In this document: piece by piece, positions 1 through 7,195 of the stretch
Numbering within the stretch: the stretch's first letter is position 1
How the letters are laid out: every line of letters starts with the position of its first letter
Source: Clostridium sp. CAG:389
GTDB taxonomy: Bacteria; Bacillota; Clostridia; TANB77; CAG-508
Direction: 5' to 3'
DNA length: 14,951 nt
Assembly (NCBI GenBank): GCA_000438255.1
Contig: FR901881.1
Location: 1 to 14,951, forward strand
Made by a program: the position numbers and the translations under genes
Notes under the pieces: generated by a model
The model's input: the letters and a program-made list of their open reading frames with translations, nothing else
Databases searched by the model: none
Told to the model about the DNA's origin: nothing

Positions 1-31
1 ATATATTAGAAATTTAATTATAGGATATAAG

Positions 32-277
32 ATGAAAATTCCAGAAGTCAAAGAAGAACAAAAAACTAAAAAAGATGAATATGTTATTGAAAATATTGTT
101 AAAGCATTAGAAGAAAATATTGAATGCTTAACTAAAGTAAAGAATCGATTTCATTATCTTGGATATTTTGAAGATGAACGAGCAATAGGAACTAAAATTG
201 AATTCTTAAAGATACAAAATAGTATGATAGAAAAATATTTATCATCTATTAGAAACGACAAAGACAATGCCAACTAA
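32..277 (+). CDS. Small charged hypothetical protein (81 aa)
   Basis: I do not recognise this protein. It is short, rich in Lys and Glu, with no signal peptide or membrane segment; residues from about 17 to 73 look helical, possibly a small coiled coil or helical bundle. An AGGAT Shine-Dalgarno-like stretch lies about 8 bases before the ATG. The last codons (Lys-Asp-Asn-Ala-Asn) are themselves the left arm of a hairpin terminator, so gene end and terminator overlap. It is the only clear protein gene on the plus strand and converges with the ATPase gene. It could be the last gene of an operon entering from the left, since only 31 bases precede it. Function unknown; the coding call rests on the intact frame, start context and terminator. 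Confidence 0.6.
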   Translation: MKIPEVKEEQKTKKDEYVIENIVKALEENIECLTKVKNRFHYLGYFEDERAIGTKIEFLKIQNSMIEKYLSSIRNDKDNAN

Positions 278-288
278 GCATTGTCTTT
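260..288. terminator. Convergent hairpin terminator
   Basis: A perfect 11-bp stem (AAAGACAATGC / GCATTGTCTTT) with a 7-base loop sits between the 81-aa gene and the converging ATPase gene. The plus-strand tail is TTTTA, giving a modest U-run, so it mainly serves the plus-strand gene. The stop codon of that gene is in the loop. On the minus strand the hairpin follows the ATPase stop by only a few bases and may act bidirectionally, though the minus-strand tail is less T-rich. Confidence 0.7.
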
Positions 289-293
289 TAAAA

Positions 294-1685
294 TTACAAA
301 TATTTTCTCATTGTTGCTATTGAAGTTTCTAAATCAGAATATGATGCTTGACCATTATCAGCTCTATGATGTATTTGATTTCTAACATAAGTATGCAAAG
401 AAACTTCATTAGGATATTGCATCCAAGGATACTGCTTTACTTCACTCATAGTCGCAATAAAGAATTGACTATCAAAATCTTTTATTTTTTTGCTTGTAGC
501 ATATTTATGGAATAATTCTTCATATAACTCATTATGATATTCCTCCGTTGCCAAACCAAAAGCCAAATAATTTGTTTCATTAGATGATACATATGATAAC
601 TTTCTATCACCAATCAAAGATATAGTCTTATCATTCTTTAAAATTATTGTTTTCACATAATCATTATATGATAATTGTTTTACTAAAAGTGATGAGTGTG
701 TAGTAATTATGATTTGAGCATTTTTTGAGATTTTAAGTAAAAAGTCAACAAAATTTTGTTGTATTTTAGGATGTAAATGTAATTCTGGTTCATCAATTAA
801 TATAATCATATTTTTCTTGTTTTGTTCAGACATGTGATATGAATAAATTAACGAGAATATCATCTCATACCCTGACCCTAAATTTGATAATGATATTTGC
901 TGGTTATTATCCTTTTTTATTACAAAATTTGCATTCTTAAATGGCTTGTAATTATCAATAAAATCTAATTGCACTCTATAATTACTTATTTTTTCAAATT
1001 CATCTATTGCTGTTTCTAGATATTTATTTTCAATTTTTCCTTTTTTTACTTTTTCATTTAAACTCTGATTTAAATCTTCAATATTTTCTGTACCTTTGTT
1101 GTACTGAAAATTAAAATCTTCCATAATTCTATCAAATCTAGTAGTATTATAAGTTCCTGTTCTAGTTTGAAATAATCTGTTTCTATCTAAATACAAAATA
1201 TCAGTATCATTAAATCTTTTACCACTGAACGGGTTATTTACACTTAATCTTAAATCCGGGCTTCCATCTTTAGGTTTTAAAGGATCTGATTTTAAAAATT
1301 GCTGATCACATACTACAGAAGTTACAAGATATGAATTACTTCCTTTGTTTCTAGTTTTACCGGTAAAAATAAAACCTTTTGCAAGAAAGTTAGTATTAGG
1401 AAACGTACCTTGGACATTAAAATCTTTATCTGAAAAAATTTTAATTTCTGTATTAGTATTAGGATTACTCATATCTGAAATATTAAATGAATCAGCTTTA
1501 TATTCTAATATAGCAGATGATATTGCATCCAATATCGTTGTTTTCCCACAACCATTTTCACCTACAAAAACTGTTAATCCAGAACCATCATCTTTGCCAT
1601 TTGGGATATTAAAATCTTTTATTTCATGTTCCTTAGTATCATCAAACAATCTAAAATTTTTAATCGAAAGTTTAGAAATAAACAT
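294..1685 (-). CDS. ABC/AAA-type ATPase (AAA_21-like, no TOPRIM) with C-terminal RN-x3-H motif
   Basis: This 463-aa protein is an SMC/ABC-like single-chain ATPase of the type common in phage-defence operons. Numbering from the ATG at 1685: Walker A GENGCGKTT at 42-50, ABC-like signature LSNLGSGYE near 266-274, Walker B IILIDEPELHLHP near 295-306, and H-loop ITTHSS near 327-332. It ends in a separate helical domain of about 90 residues containing RNQIHH at 435-440. No TOPRIM nuclease follows the ATPase core, so it is not a canonical OLD protein. A GTG nine bases further upstream would add three residues, but that GTG lies inside the Shine-Dalgarno sequence, so ATG 1685 is preferred. It is the third gene of the operon, 20 bases after the NTPase. 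The RN-x3-H motif resembles HEPN RNase motifs, but that reading is inference. Family call is sure; role in defence is likely but unproven. Confidence 0.85.
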   Translation of the reverse strand: MFISKLSIKNFRLFDDTKEHEIKDFNIPNGKDDGSGLTVFVGENGCGKTTILDAISSAILEYKADSFNISDMSNPNTNTEIKIFSDKDFNVQGTFPNTNFLAKGFIFTGKTRNKGSNSYLVTSVVCDQQFLKSDPLKPKDGSPDLRLSVNNPFSGKRFNDTDILYLDRNRLFQTRTGTYNTTRFDRIMEDFNFQYNKGTENIEDLNQSLNEKVKKGKIENKYLETAIDEFEKISNYRVQLDFIDNYKPFKNANFVIKKDNNQQISLSNLGSGYEMIFSLIYSYHMSEQNKKNMIILIDEPELHLHPKIQQNFVDFLLKISKNAQIIITTHSSLLVKQLSYNDYVKTIILKNDKTISLIGDRKLSYVSSNETNYLAFGLATEEYHNELYEELFHKYATSKKIKDFDSQFFIATMSEVKQYPWMQYPNEVSLHTYVRNQIHHRADNGQASYSDLETSIATMRKYL

Positions 1686-1690
1686 CAATA

Positions 1691-1697
1691 TCACCTC
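1691..1697 (-). promoter_or_regulatory. Shine-Dalgarno deciding the ATPase start
   Basis: GAGGTGA on the minus strand lies 5 bases before the ATG at 1685. The alternative in-frame GTG at 1694-1692 is part of this element and has no ribosome-binding site of its own at a usable distance, which makes ATG 1685 the likely start. Confidence 0.7.
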
Positions 1698-1705
1698 AAT
1701 TCAAA

Positions 1706-2254
1706 TTATTTTTTTAATATTTTTTTATCATTCCAAACTTCATTTGTATGTTGAGTAAGAGCCATAACAAAGGCTTCTCTCGTCATATCAATTCTACTAA
1801 TTACGTTATTAGTTAGGAAACTTATGCCACCTTTGCCACTTCTTAAATCATGTTGTTTAAATATATTATCCATAACTTGTCCAAGATCAGTTGTAATTAT
1901 TTCATCAACATACTTATCTGGCACTGGAAATGCTGGACTAGTACCCCAACTTTCGTATCCATTTTTGTCTTTTATTACCGCAATATTTATAATTACCCAT
2001 TTACCTAATAAATTAGTTATTCCTGATTCTATCCCTAAAAAATATTCTACATCTATATTATTTTCTTCGGCATACTTCTTTAAATTATCTACACGGTTCC
2101 TAGCACCTTCATAAATTTCATTATTTACTGGTTCTTCACTTACATCTGAAGGAACAGGAATACCTTCAATGTCAAATGTATCAAAATAATTTTTAAACGC
2201 TTCTTTAGCTCCTTGTATTTTCCCAGGATTTTTTGTGCCTATTAAAACTTTCAT
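1706..2254 (-). CDS. yjjX: Inosine/xanthosine triphosphatase (YjjX / DUF84 family)
   Basis: This 182-aa protein matches the YjjX family, which hydrolyses non-canonical purine nucleoside triphosphates (ITP/XTP and deoxy forms) so they are not incorporated into nucleic acid. Visible family landmarks: N-terminal GTKNPGKI at 6-13 (nucleotide-binding loop), the segment VPSDVSEEP at 34-42 followed by EGARNR at 49-54, GIESGI at 74-79 with an acidic residue expected to bind metal, and the C-terminal GKGGISFLT block at 140-148 followed by an Arg/Ala helix. Length is normal for the family. Its ATG overlaps the stop of the glycosylase gene by one base (TAATG), and the GGAGG Shine-Dalgarno lies inside the last codons of that gene, so translation is coupled. 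Pairing with a DNA glycosylase suggests joint handling of aberrant purines: one in the nucleotide pool, one in DNA. Family assignment is strong; exact substrate is not readable from sequence. Confidence 0.85.
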   Translation of the reverse strand: MKVLIGTKNPGKIQGAKEAFKNYFDTFDIEGIPVPSDVSEEPVNNEIYEGARNRVDNLKKYAEENNIDVEYFLGIESGITNLLGKWVIINIAVIKDKNGYESWGTSPAFPVPDKYVDEIITTDLGQVMDNIFKQHDLRSGKGGISFLTNNVISRIDMTREAFVMALTQHTNEVWNDKKILKK

Positions 2255-3000
2255 TATTTTACCTCCTTAAATCCATTTCTGCTCCATAACCATAATTGAG
2301 TATGAATATCAATTGGTTTATATTTAGTGCCTTTAAAAAGTTCTTGCCATCTATCTATAACTATTTGTTGAACATTACTTGAATTAAATTCATCATCAGT
2401 TATCAAACCTAATCTATGAGTTGCTTTACATACGTGAGTATCTGGAGCAACTGTTAAACACTCAATGTTTTTATATCTTCTATCAGTATATTGATAAATA
2501 ACATACATCCAATAATTACAAATCTTAGTTCCAGATAAATAAGGGAATTTCTTTTTGTTTTCTTTTTGTATAAAGTTTCTAATCTTGTCAACATCATTAT
2601 CCAATTCATCAAATAGTTTTCGGATATCGCCATCAAACATTTCTACAAACGTATTGCATAATGCTAACCATATTTCAGTTTGTTTTTGCTTTTGTAGAGC
2701 AACTTTATATTTAGTTAAAGCATATTGTACTTCTTCAAAACTTTTTTCTAAACATGCTTTAGGATTAAAAACAAATCTTGTTCCTTCATCATTATATGTT
2801 TTTAAAGCACTTTCCCATAATGTATAAGAATTTCTTTGATAGTTTAATGCCATTGGTAAAGTGAAATATAAATAATTTTCTAAACTATCTTTTTCAAAAT
2901 TAGGGTTTGCATCTTCTGGCATTACTTCGCCACCAAGTTCACCATTTTTATACATTGCCATAAGTTTATCTACTTTATCTAATATTACTTTCTTATTCAT
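2254..3000 (-). CDS. HhH-GPD superfamily DNA glycosylase-like protein
   Basis: A 248-aa protein whose C-terminal half has the layout of HhH-GPD base-excision glycosylases: a helix-hairpin-helix at about 152-165 (FPYLSGTK), then the hallmark APDTHV at 185-190 with the presumed catalytic Asp at 187, followed by THRLGL at 194-199, like the DTHV..NRLG block of EndoIII/MutY/Ogg proteins. A final helix (QLWLWSRNG, 235-243) resembles the closing helix of the family. There is no C-terminal Cys cluster for an iron-sulfur site. The position usually holding the lyase Lys of EndoIII appears to be Cys161, though Lys159 is close. A good AGGAGG site precedes the ATG, and it is the first gene of the operon. 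The N-terminal 100 residues are not recognised. Superfamily call is fairly firm; target base unknown. Confidence 0.75.
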   Translation of the reverse strand: MNKKVILDKVDKLMAMYKNGELGGEVMPEDANPNFEKDSLENYLYFTLPMALNYQRNSYTLWESALKTYNDEGTRFVFNPKACLEKSFEEVQYALTKYKVALQKQKQTEIWLALCNTFVEMFDGDIRKLFDELDNDVDKIRNFIQKENKKKFPYLSGTKICNYWMYVIYQYTDRRYKNIECLTVAPDTHVCKATHRLGLITDDEFNSSNVQQIVIDRWQELFKGTKYKPIDIHTQLWLWSRNGFKEVK

Positions 3001-3040
3001 TGCTACCTCCTAATAAAATTCAAGTTTTAAAACTACTATA

Positions 3041-3069
3041 ATTATACATTAAAATACAATTTTTTTCCA
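3041..3069 (-). promoter_or_regulatory. Promoter of the glycosylase-NTPase-ATPase operon
   Basis: On the minus strand, -10 TATAAT (3046-3041) is preceded by TG and, 17 bases upstream, by TGGAAA (3069-3064), a four-of-six -35 match. It sits about 40 bases before the glycosylase ATG. The -35 of the divergent small-RNA promoter starts only 8 bases away, so the two promoters are back to back. Confidence 0.5.
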
Positions 3070-3077
3070 TACTCCCC

Positions 3078-3105
3078 TTGAAAATATCTAGGAAAATGAT
3101 ATAAT
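3078..3105 (+). promoter_or_regulatory. Strong divergent promoter with extended -10
   Basis: TTGAAA (3078-3083), a 16-base spacer, and TGATATAAT (3097-3105), i.e. an extended -10 with a perfect TATAAT. It points rightwards, away from the glycosylase operon, into a region with no credible protein gene. Predicted start is near 3112. Confidence 0.7.
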
Positions 3106-3111
3106 GAATTT

Positions 3112-3277
3112 ATCAGAGAGATTTAATCAAATCTTATAGTCTTAATTTCGCGTACGTGTATAGTTAAGGCTCCAAAACCCTTGTACTAGGATAAATAATA
3201 AAAACATTATTGAATTGATGAAATAACATAAAACGTTCCCCATCTTGAATAATATTTTCAAGATGGGGAACGTTTTT
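3112..3277 (+). ncRNA. Candidate stand-alone small RNA, about 166 nt
   Basis: A near-consensus promoter and a perfect rho-independent-like hairpin bracket about 166 bases with no plausible coding frame. Small local stems are visible: AGATTT/AAATCT with a 4-base loop, CTTAA/TTAAG enclosing a CGCGTACGTG-containing loop, and AATAAT/ATTATT with a 6-base loop. A GTAC in the CTTAA-stem loop could pair with the self-complementary GTAC further downstream, a possible pseudoknot. I do not recognise a known family; the 5' and 3' ends do not pair as in 6S RNA, and no gene lies downstream on the same strand that it could regulate as a riboswitch. It starts back to back with the glycosylase operon promoter. 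Expression is inferred only from promoter and terminator. Confidence 0.45.
3230..3276. terminator. Perfect 20-bp hairpin terminator
   Basis: Arms 3230-3249 and 3257-3276 are exact complements (AAAACGTTCCCC... with a GC-rich core) around a 7-base loop TAATATT. The right arm ends in TTTTT on the plus strand and the left arm gives TTTT on the minus strand, so it can end both the small RNA (plus) and the membrane-protein gene that stops at 3303 (minus). Confidence 0.8.
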
Positions 3278-3302
3278 ACTTAATAATCCAATTGATGCTT
3301 TC

Positions 3303-3866
3303 TTACAAATACATAACTGGTGAATACTTTATTATAGACATAACAAAATCAATTAAAATAATTACTAAAAAAATATTTAGAACAACAACTTGTACTTTGT
3401 GAGGAAATCTAATTGTATATCTTTCTAGTTTTCTTTTTATGAATGGATGTATTTTATCAACAAAAATAACACCAATTATTCCCCATGCTATTGAAAATGC
3501 AAGACTTATTCTTCCTTGAAAGTTAAATGGTTCACCAGTATAATCCCACCATCTTAGTCCAAATAAGCTTTCTAGTACAACAGATACAACATATTCAAAT
3601 ATTGTAAATGCAATCATGGAAATAAAAAACTTTCCAAACGAATTTGTTTTTATCTTTTTTAAACATTCTATCAATAATATAGCTCCAAATCCATATATTG
3701 GACATACTGGGCCATATAAGAATCCTCTTTTGTTAAATACTCCTAATGTTAATATACAATATGCTGTTTCTAATATCCACCCCAAAAATGAGTATGTAAA
3801 AAAGTATAATAATAGCTTTTGCTTTTCTGATAATTGTTCTGTTTCTACTAATTTCTCTTTGTTCAT
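3303..3866 (-). CDS. CmpB-type ABC-transporter-like membrane protein (PF06541-like)
   Basis: A 187-aa integral membrane protein with about five hydrophobic helices near 17-40, 50-70, 79-102, 119-139 and 157-179. Conserved landmarks of the 'putative ABC-transporter type IV' (CmpB-like) family are present: GFLYGPVCPIYG at 48-59 after the first helix, and the RWWDY plus PFNFQGRISL segments at 105-122. No ATPase partner is adjacent, which is usual for stand-alone members of Bacillota; the substrate is unknown. An AGGGGG Shine-Dalgarno lies about 6 bases before the ATG. It has its own promoter and a hairpin at the very 5' end of its predicted mRNA. Downstream it is closed by the shared 20-bp hairpin. 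Family assignment good; function unassigned. Confidence 0.75.
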   Translation of the reverse strand: MNKEKLVETEQLSEKQKLLLYFFTYSFLGWILETAYCILTLGVFNKRGFLYGPVCPIYGFGAILLIECLKKIKTNSFGKFFISMIAFTIFEYVVSVVLESLFGLRWWDYTGEPFNFQGRISLAFSIAWGIIGVIFVDKIHPFIKRKLERYTIRFPHKVQVVVLNIFLVIILIDFVMSIIKYSPVMYL

Positions 3867-3874
3867 ATATTCCC

Positions 3875-3903
3875 CCTATAAAGTTTTTCAGTGCTTTTAT
3901 AGG
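3875..3903 (-). promoter_or_regulatory. 5'-terminal mRNA hairpin next to the ribosome-binding site
   Basis: The predicted mRNA begins with CCTATAAAAG, which pairs with CTTTATAGG (one bulged A) across a loop of about 10 bases. The right arm runs into the AGGGGG Shine-Dalgarno of the CmpB-like gene, so the stem could protect the 5' end or partly cover the ribosome-binding site. Seen in sequence; the effect is inference. Confidence 0.35.
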
Positions 3904-3907
3904 CATT

Positions 3908-3936
3908 ATTTTAGCATACTTATTTTTTATTTGCAA
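3908..3936 (-). promoter_or_regulatory. Promoter of the CmpB-like gene
   Basis: On the minus strand, TTGCAA (3936-3931), a 17-base spacer ending in TGC, and TAAAAT (3913-3908). Predicted start near 3901, about 35 bases before the ATG. It begins directly after the ileS terminator hairpin, so this gene is transcribed separately from ileS. Confidence 0.6.
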
Positions 3937-3939
3937 GTA

Positions 3940-3980
3940 AAAATTCGAGATTGAAGGCCCGTCCCTCAATCCCGAATTTT
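3940..3980 (-). terminator. ileS terminator
   Basis: Interrupted stem AAAATTCG-GATTGA-GG paired with its complement, with two A-C mismatches and a 5-base loop, just after the ileS stop. Read on the minus strand it ends in CGAATTTTTACTT, a T-run typical of rho-independent termination. Confidence 0.75.
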
Positions 3981-3995
3981 TCGTAATCTAATTTT

Positions 3996-6900
3996 TTATT
4001 TTATAACTTCAACATCTATTTTTAAGTCTTCTCCATTGATATTTGTCTCTGTATAATCAGCTCTTTCAGCATCATAAACAATATCCAATGCCAAAGTATC
4101 ATGTTTAATCAATTCAGCATTTTGTTTGATAACATTTTCAAGCATTTCATTTCCAGAAACATAAAGATTTATTTTATCTAAAACTTCAAAACCTTTGTCT
4201 TTTCTCATGTTTTGAACTTTTGATAATACTTCTCTTACATATCCTTCTTCTTTTAGTTCTTGTGTAATATGTGTATCTAATACAACTCCTATTTCGCCTT
4301 CACCTGCAAATGCAAATCCATCTTTACCATTCATTGTGATTAGTAAGTTTTCTGAATTCAATGCTATTTGTGTATCATCTATCTCGATGTATTCTACTCC
4401 ACCGTTTTTTACTGTATTTGCTAAGTCCATTTGATTTTTCTTAGCAATTTCTTGTTTTATTCTAGGTATTAGCTTTCCATATTCTTTTCCTAAAACTGGT
4501 AGATTTGGCTTAATTTCAAAGTTTACGTAGTCTGACATTTCTGCTCCTAGTTCAACTTTTTTAACATTTAATTCCTCTTTTACTATATCTGAATAGTATT
4601 CAGGTAATGTGTTTACAGATATTAGCATTTCTGATAGTGGTTGTCTATTTTTGATATTTACAGAGTTTCTTGCACTTCTTCCTAGTTTTACTATTGTGTA
4701 TGCTAAGTCCATTTCTTGTTCTAGTTTTTTGTCTACTGCTGTTTCGTCATATTCTGGCCATAAGCATAAGTGGATGCTTTCTGGTGTTTTTTCGTCTAAT
4801 CCTACAACTAGATTTTGATAAATTTCTTCTGTCATAAATGGTACAAATGGTGCTGCTACTTTGCATAGTGTTACTAGAACTTTGTATAGTGTTACATATG
4901 CTCCAATTTTATCATCTGTCAATTCTTGACTCCAGAATCTTTCTCTGTTTCTACGTACATACCAGTTTGAAAGTTCATCTGTAAAGCTTTCAATTTGAAG
5001 TGCTGCACTTGTTATGTCGTATTTATCTAATTTATCATCTACTTCTTTTACTAATGTATTTAATTTTGAAATTATCCATTTATCCATTACATTTGTAACT
5101 TTAAAGTCATTGTATTTTAATGGATTGAATTGATCTATTTCTGCATATAGAACGTAGAATGAGTATACATTCCATAATGTGCTTAAAAATCCTCTTTGTG
5201 TTTCTTGTACATTGTTTAGTCCAAGTCTTGTTGGTAGCCATGGTGCACTACATGTATAGAAGTGCCATCTTGTTGCATCTGCTCCGACTGAGTCTAATAA
5301 TACCATTGGGTCTACACCGTTTTTCTTTGATTTTGACATTTTTTGTCCGTGTTCATCTAGAACATGTCCTAAAACTATACAGTTTTCAAATGGTGTTTTT
5401 CCAAATAATGCTGTTCCTAATGCTGTTAATGTATAGAACCATCCTCTTGTTTGATCAATAGCTTCTGATATAAATCCTGCTGGGAAGTTATTTTCAAACA
5501 TTTCTTTATTTTCAAATGGGTAATGCCATTGTGCAAAAGGCATTGAGCCTGAATCAAACCAACAGTCTATAACTTCTTTTGCTCTTTTCATTTCTTTACC
5601 ACATTTTGGACATTTTAAATGTACATTATCAATATATGGTTTATGTAATTCTATATCATCTGGACAGTCTATTGCTTTTTCTTTTAATTCTGCAATACTT
5701 CCAATACATTCTTGATGTCCACAGTTTTCGTCTTCGCATGTCCAAATTGGAAGTGGTGTTCCCCAATATCTATCTCTTGAAATTCCCCAGTCAATTACAT
5801 TTTCTAGGAATTTTCCGAATCTTCCTGTTCTAATTGTGTCTGGATACCAGTTTACTTTGTTGTTGTTTGCAACTAATTCATCTCTTAGTTTGCTCATTGC
5901 AACAAACCAACTTTCTTTTGGATAGTAAAGTAATGGTGTGTCACATCTCCAACAATGTGGATATGAGTGCATGTGTTTTTCTTTGCTGAATAGTTTATTT
6001 TCATCTGCTAACCATTTACAAATATCTTCGTTACAGTCTCTAACAAATCTACCTGCCCATGGTTCTACTTCTGGTACAAATTTTCCTGTTTTATCTACTA
6101 AATTTACAAATGTAATTCCATTTTGTTTAGCAACTAAACTGTCATCTTCACCATATGCTGGTGCAATGTGAACAATTCCAGTACCATCTGTTAATGTTAC
6201 ATAATCTCCATGGATTACTTCAAATGCTTTTCCTTCAATTTTTGCAAATGGCATTAATTGTTCATATTTTACTCCTAATAATTCTTCTCCTTTGAATTCT
6301 TTTACTATTTCATATGGTGTTTCTCTTAATACTGATTCAATTAAATCTTTTGCTAAAATGTAGTTTTCATATACTGGTTCTTCGTCTGTTCCAATATTTG
6401 CTTTTATTTCTGCATATGTATATGATTTGTTTACACATAATGCTAAGTTTGATGGCAATGTCCATGGAGTTGTTGTCCATGCTAAAATATATGTGTTTGG
6501 TTCAATAGCTTCATTTCCTATATTTTGACCATCTAGAACTTTGAATTTAGCAACACATGTTAAGTCTTTAACATCTTTATATCCTTGTGCAACTTCGTGT
6601 GAAGATAATGCTGTTCCACATCTTGGGCAATATGGCATAACTTTGTGTCCTTCATATAAAAGACCCTTTTTCCATAATTGGCTTAATGCCCACCAAACTG
6701 ATTCGATGTAGTCATTGTGGTATGTTACATATGGATGTTCCATATCAACCCAGTATCCAACTTTGTTTGTCATTTCTTCCCACATATGCACATATGTGAA
6801 AACGCTTTCTTTACATTCTTTGACAAATTTTTCAACACCGTATTCTTCAATTTGTTGTTTTCCTGAAATTCCAAGTTTTTTCTCTATTTCAAGTTCAACT

Positions 6901-7172
6901 GGTAGTCCGTGTGTATCCCATCCAGCTTTTCTTATAACTTGATATCCTTTCATAACTTTATATCTTGGTATTATGTCTTTCATAACTCTTGTTTCGATGT
7001 GTCCAACATGTGGTTTTCCATTTGCTGTTGGTGGTCCATCATAAAATGTGAAATATCTTTTTCCTTTGTTCATGTCAAAGTTTTTCTTGATTATATCTTT
7101 TTTCTTCCAGTTTTCTGCGACTTCTCTTTCCATTCCTACAAAGCCGTCTTTTAGTTCTACTTTTTTGTACAT
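3996..7172 (-). CDS. ileS: Isoleucyl-tRNA synthetase, type 2
   Basis: This cytosolic class I synthetase (1058 aa) charges tRNA-Ile. Visible landmarks: HVGH signature at 55-58 within FYDGPPTANGKPH, GWDTHGLPVE at 84-93, CP1 editing-domain motifs TTTPWTLPSN at 233-242 and HIAPAYGEDD at 335-344, and KMSKS at 611-615. Several Cys pairs occur in the insertion region (CPRC 182-185, CWRC 407-410, CGHQEC 484-489, CPKC 521-524). Length and wording of the N-terminal motifs match the type 2 (eukaryote/archaea-like) group rather than the E. coli-like type 1, and the C-terminal type 1 zinc finger is absent. Type 2 enzymes are generally poorly inhibited by mupirocin; resistance here is inference. An AAAGGAGG site precedes the ATG by about 6 bases. 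Expression is under an Ile T-box leader, with a terminator just downstream. Confidence 0.97.
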   Translation of the reverse strand: MYKKVELKDGFVGMEREVAENWKKKDIIKKNFDMNKGKRYFTFYDGPPTANGKPHVGHIETRVMKDIIPRYKVMKGYQVIRKAGWDTHGLPVELEIEKKLGISGKQQIEEYGVEKFVKECKESVFTYVHMWEEMTNKVGYWVDMEHPYVTYHNDYIESVWWALSQLWKKGLLYEGHKVMPYCPRCGTALSSHEVAQGYKDVKDLTCVAKFKVLDGQNIGNEAIEPNTYILAWTTTPWTLPSNLALCVNKSYTYAEIKANIGTDEEPVYENYILAKDLIESVLRETPYEIVKEFKGEELLGVKYEQLMPFAKIEGKAFEVIHGDYVTLTDGTGIVHIAPAYGEDDSLVAKQNGITFVNLVDKTGKFVPEVEPWAGRFVRDCNEDICKWLADENKLFSKEKHMHSYPHCWRCDTPLLYYPKESWFVAMSKLRDELVANNNKVNWYPDTIRTGRFGKFLENVIDWGISRDRYWGTPLPIWTCEDENCGHQECIGSIAELKEKAIDCPDDIELHKPYIDNVHLKCPKCGKEMKRAKEVIDCWFDSGSMPFAQWHYPFENKEMFENNFPAGFISEAIDQTRGWFYTLTALGTALFGKTPFENCIVLGHVLDEHGQKMSKSKKNGVDPMVLLDSVGADATRWHFYTCSAPWLPTRLGLNNVQETQRGFLSTLWNVYSFYVLYAEIDQFNPLKYNDFKVTNVMDKWIISKLNTLVKEVDDKLDKYDITSAALQIESFTDELSNWYVRRNRERFWSQELTDDKIGAYVTLYKVLVTLCKVAAPFVPFMTEEIYQNLVVGLDEKTPESIHLCLWPEYDETAVDKKLEQEMDLAYTIVKLGRSARNSVNIKNRQPLSEMLISVNTLPEYYSDIVKEELNVKKVELGAEMSDYVNFEIKPNLPVLGKEYGKLIPRIKQEIAKKNQMDLANTVKNGGVEYIEIDDTQIALNSENLLITMNGKDGFAFAGEGEIGVVLDTHITQELKEEGYVREVLSKVQNMRKDKGFEVLDKINLYVSGNEMLENVIKQNAELIKHDTLALDIVYDAERADYTETNINGEDLKIDVEVIK

Positions 7173-7195
7173 AAAAATTCCTCCTTTATTTTTTG

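Noticed and set aside
294..1685. OLD-family nuclease (ATPase plus TOPRIM)
   Set aside because: Only about 90 residues follow the H-loop region's domain and no TOPRIM acidic motifs are visible; the tail is helical with an RN-x3-H motif instead.
3104..3139. An 11-codon open frame that could be a leader peptide
   Set aside because: Its ATG overlaps the -10 box, so the predicted transcript begins after the start codon, and there is no ribosome-binding site.
3112..3277. 6S RNA or a riboswitch
   Set aside because: The two ends do not pair into a long rod as in 6S RNA, the 3' end is an independent terminator, and no gene follows on the same strand for a riboswitch to control. No known aptamer core was recognised.
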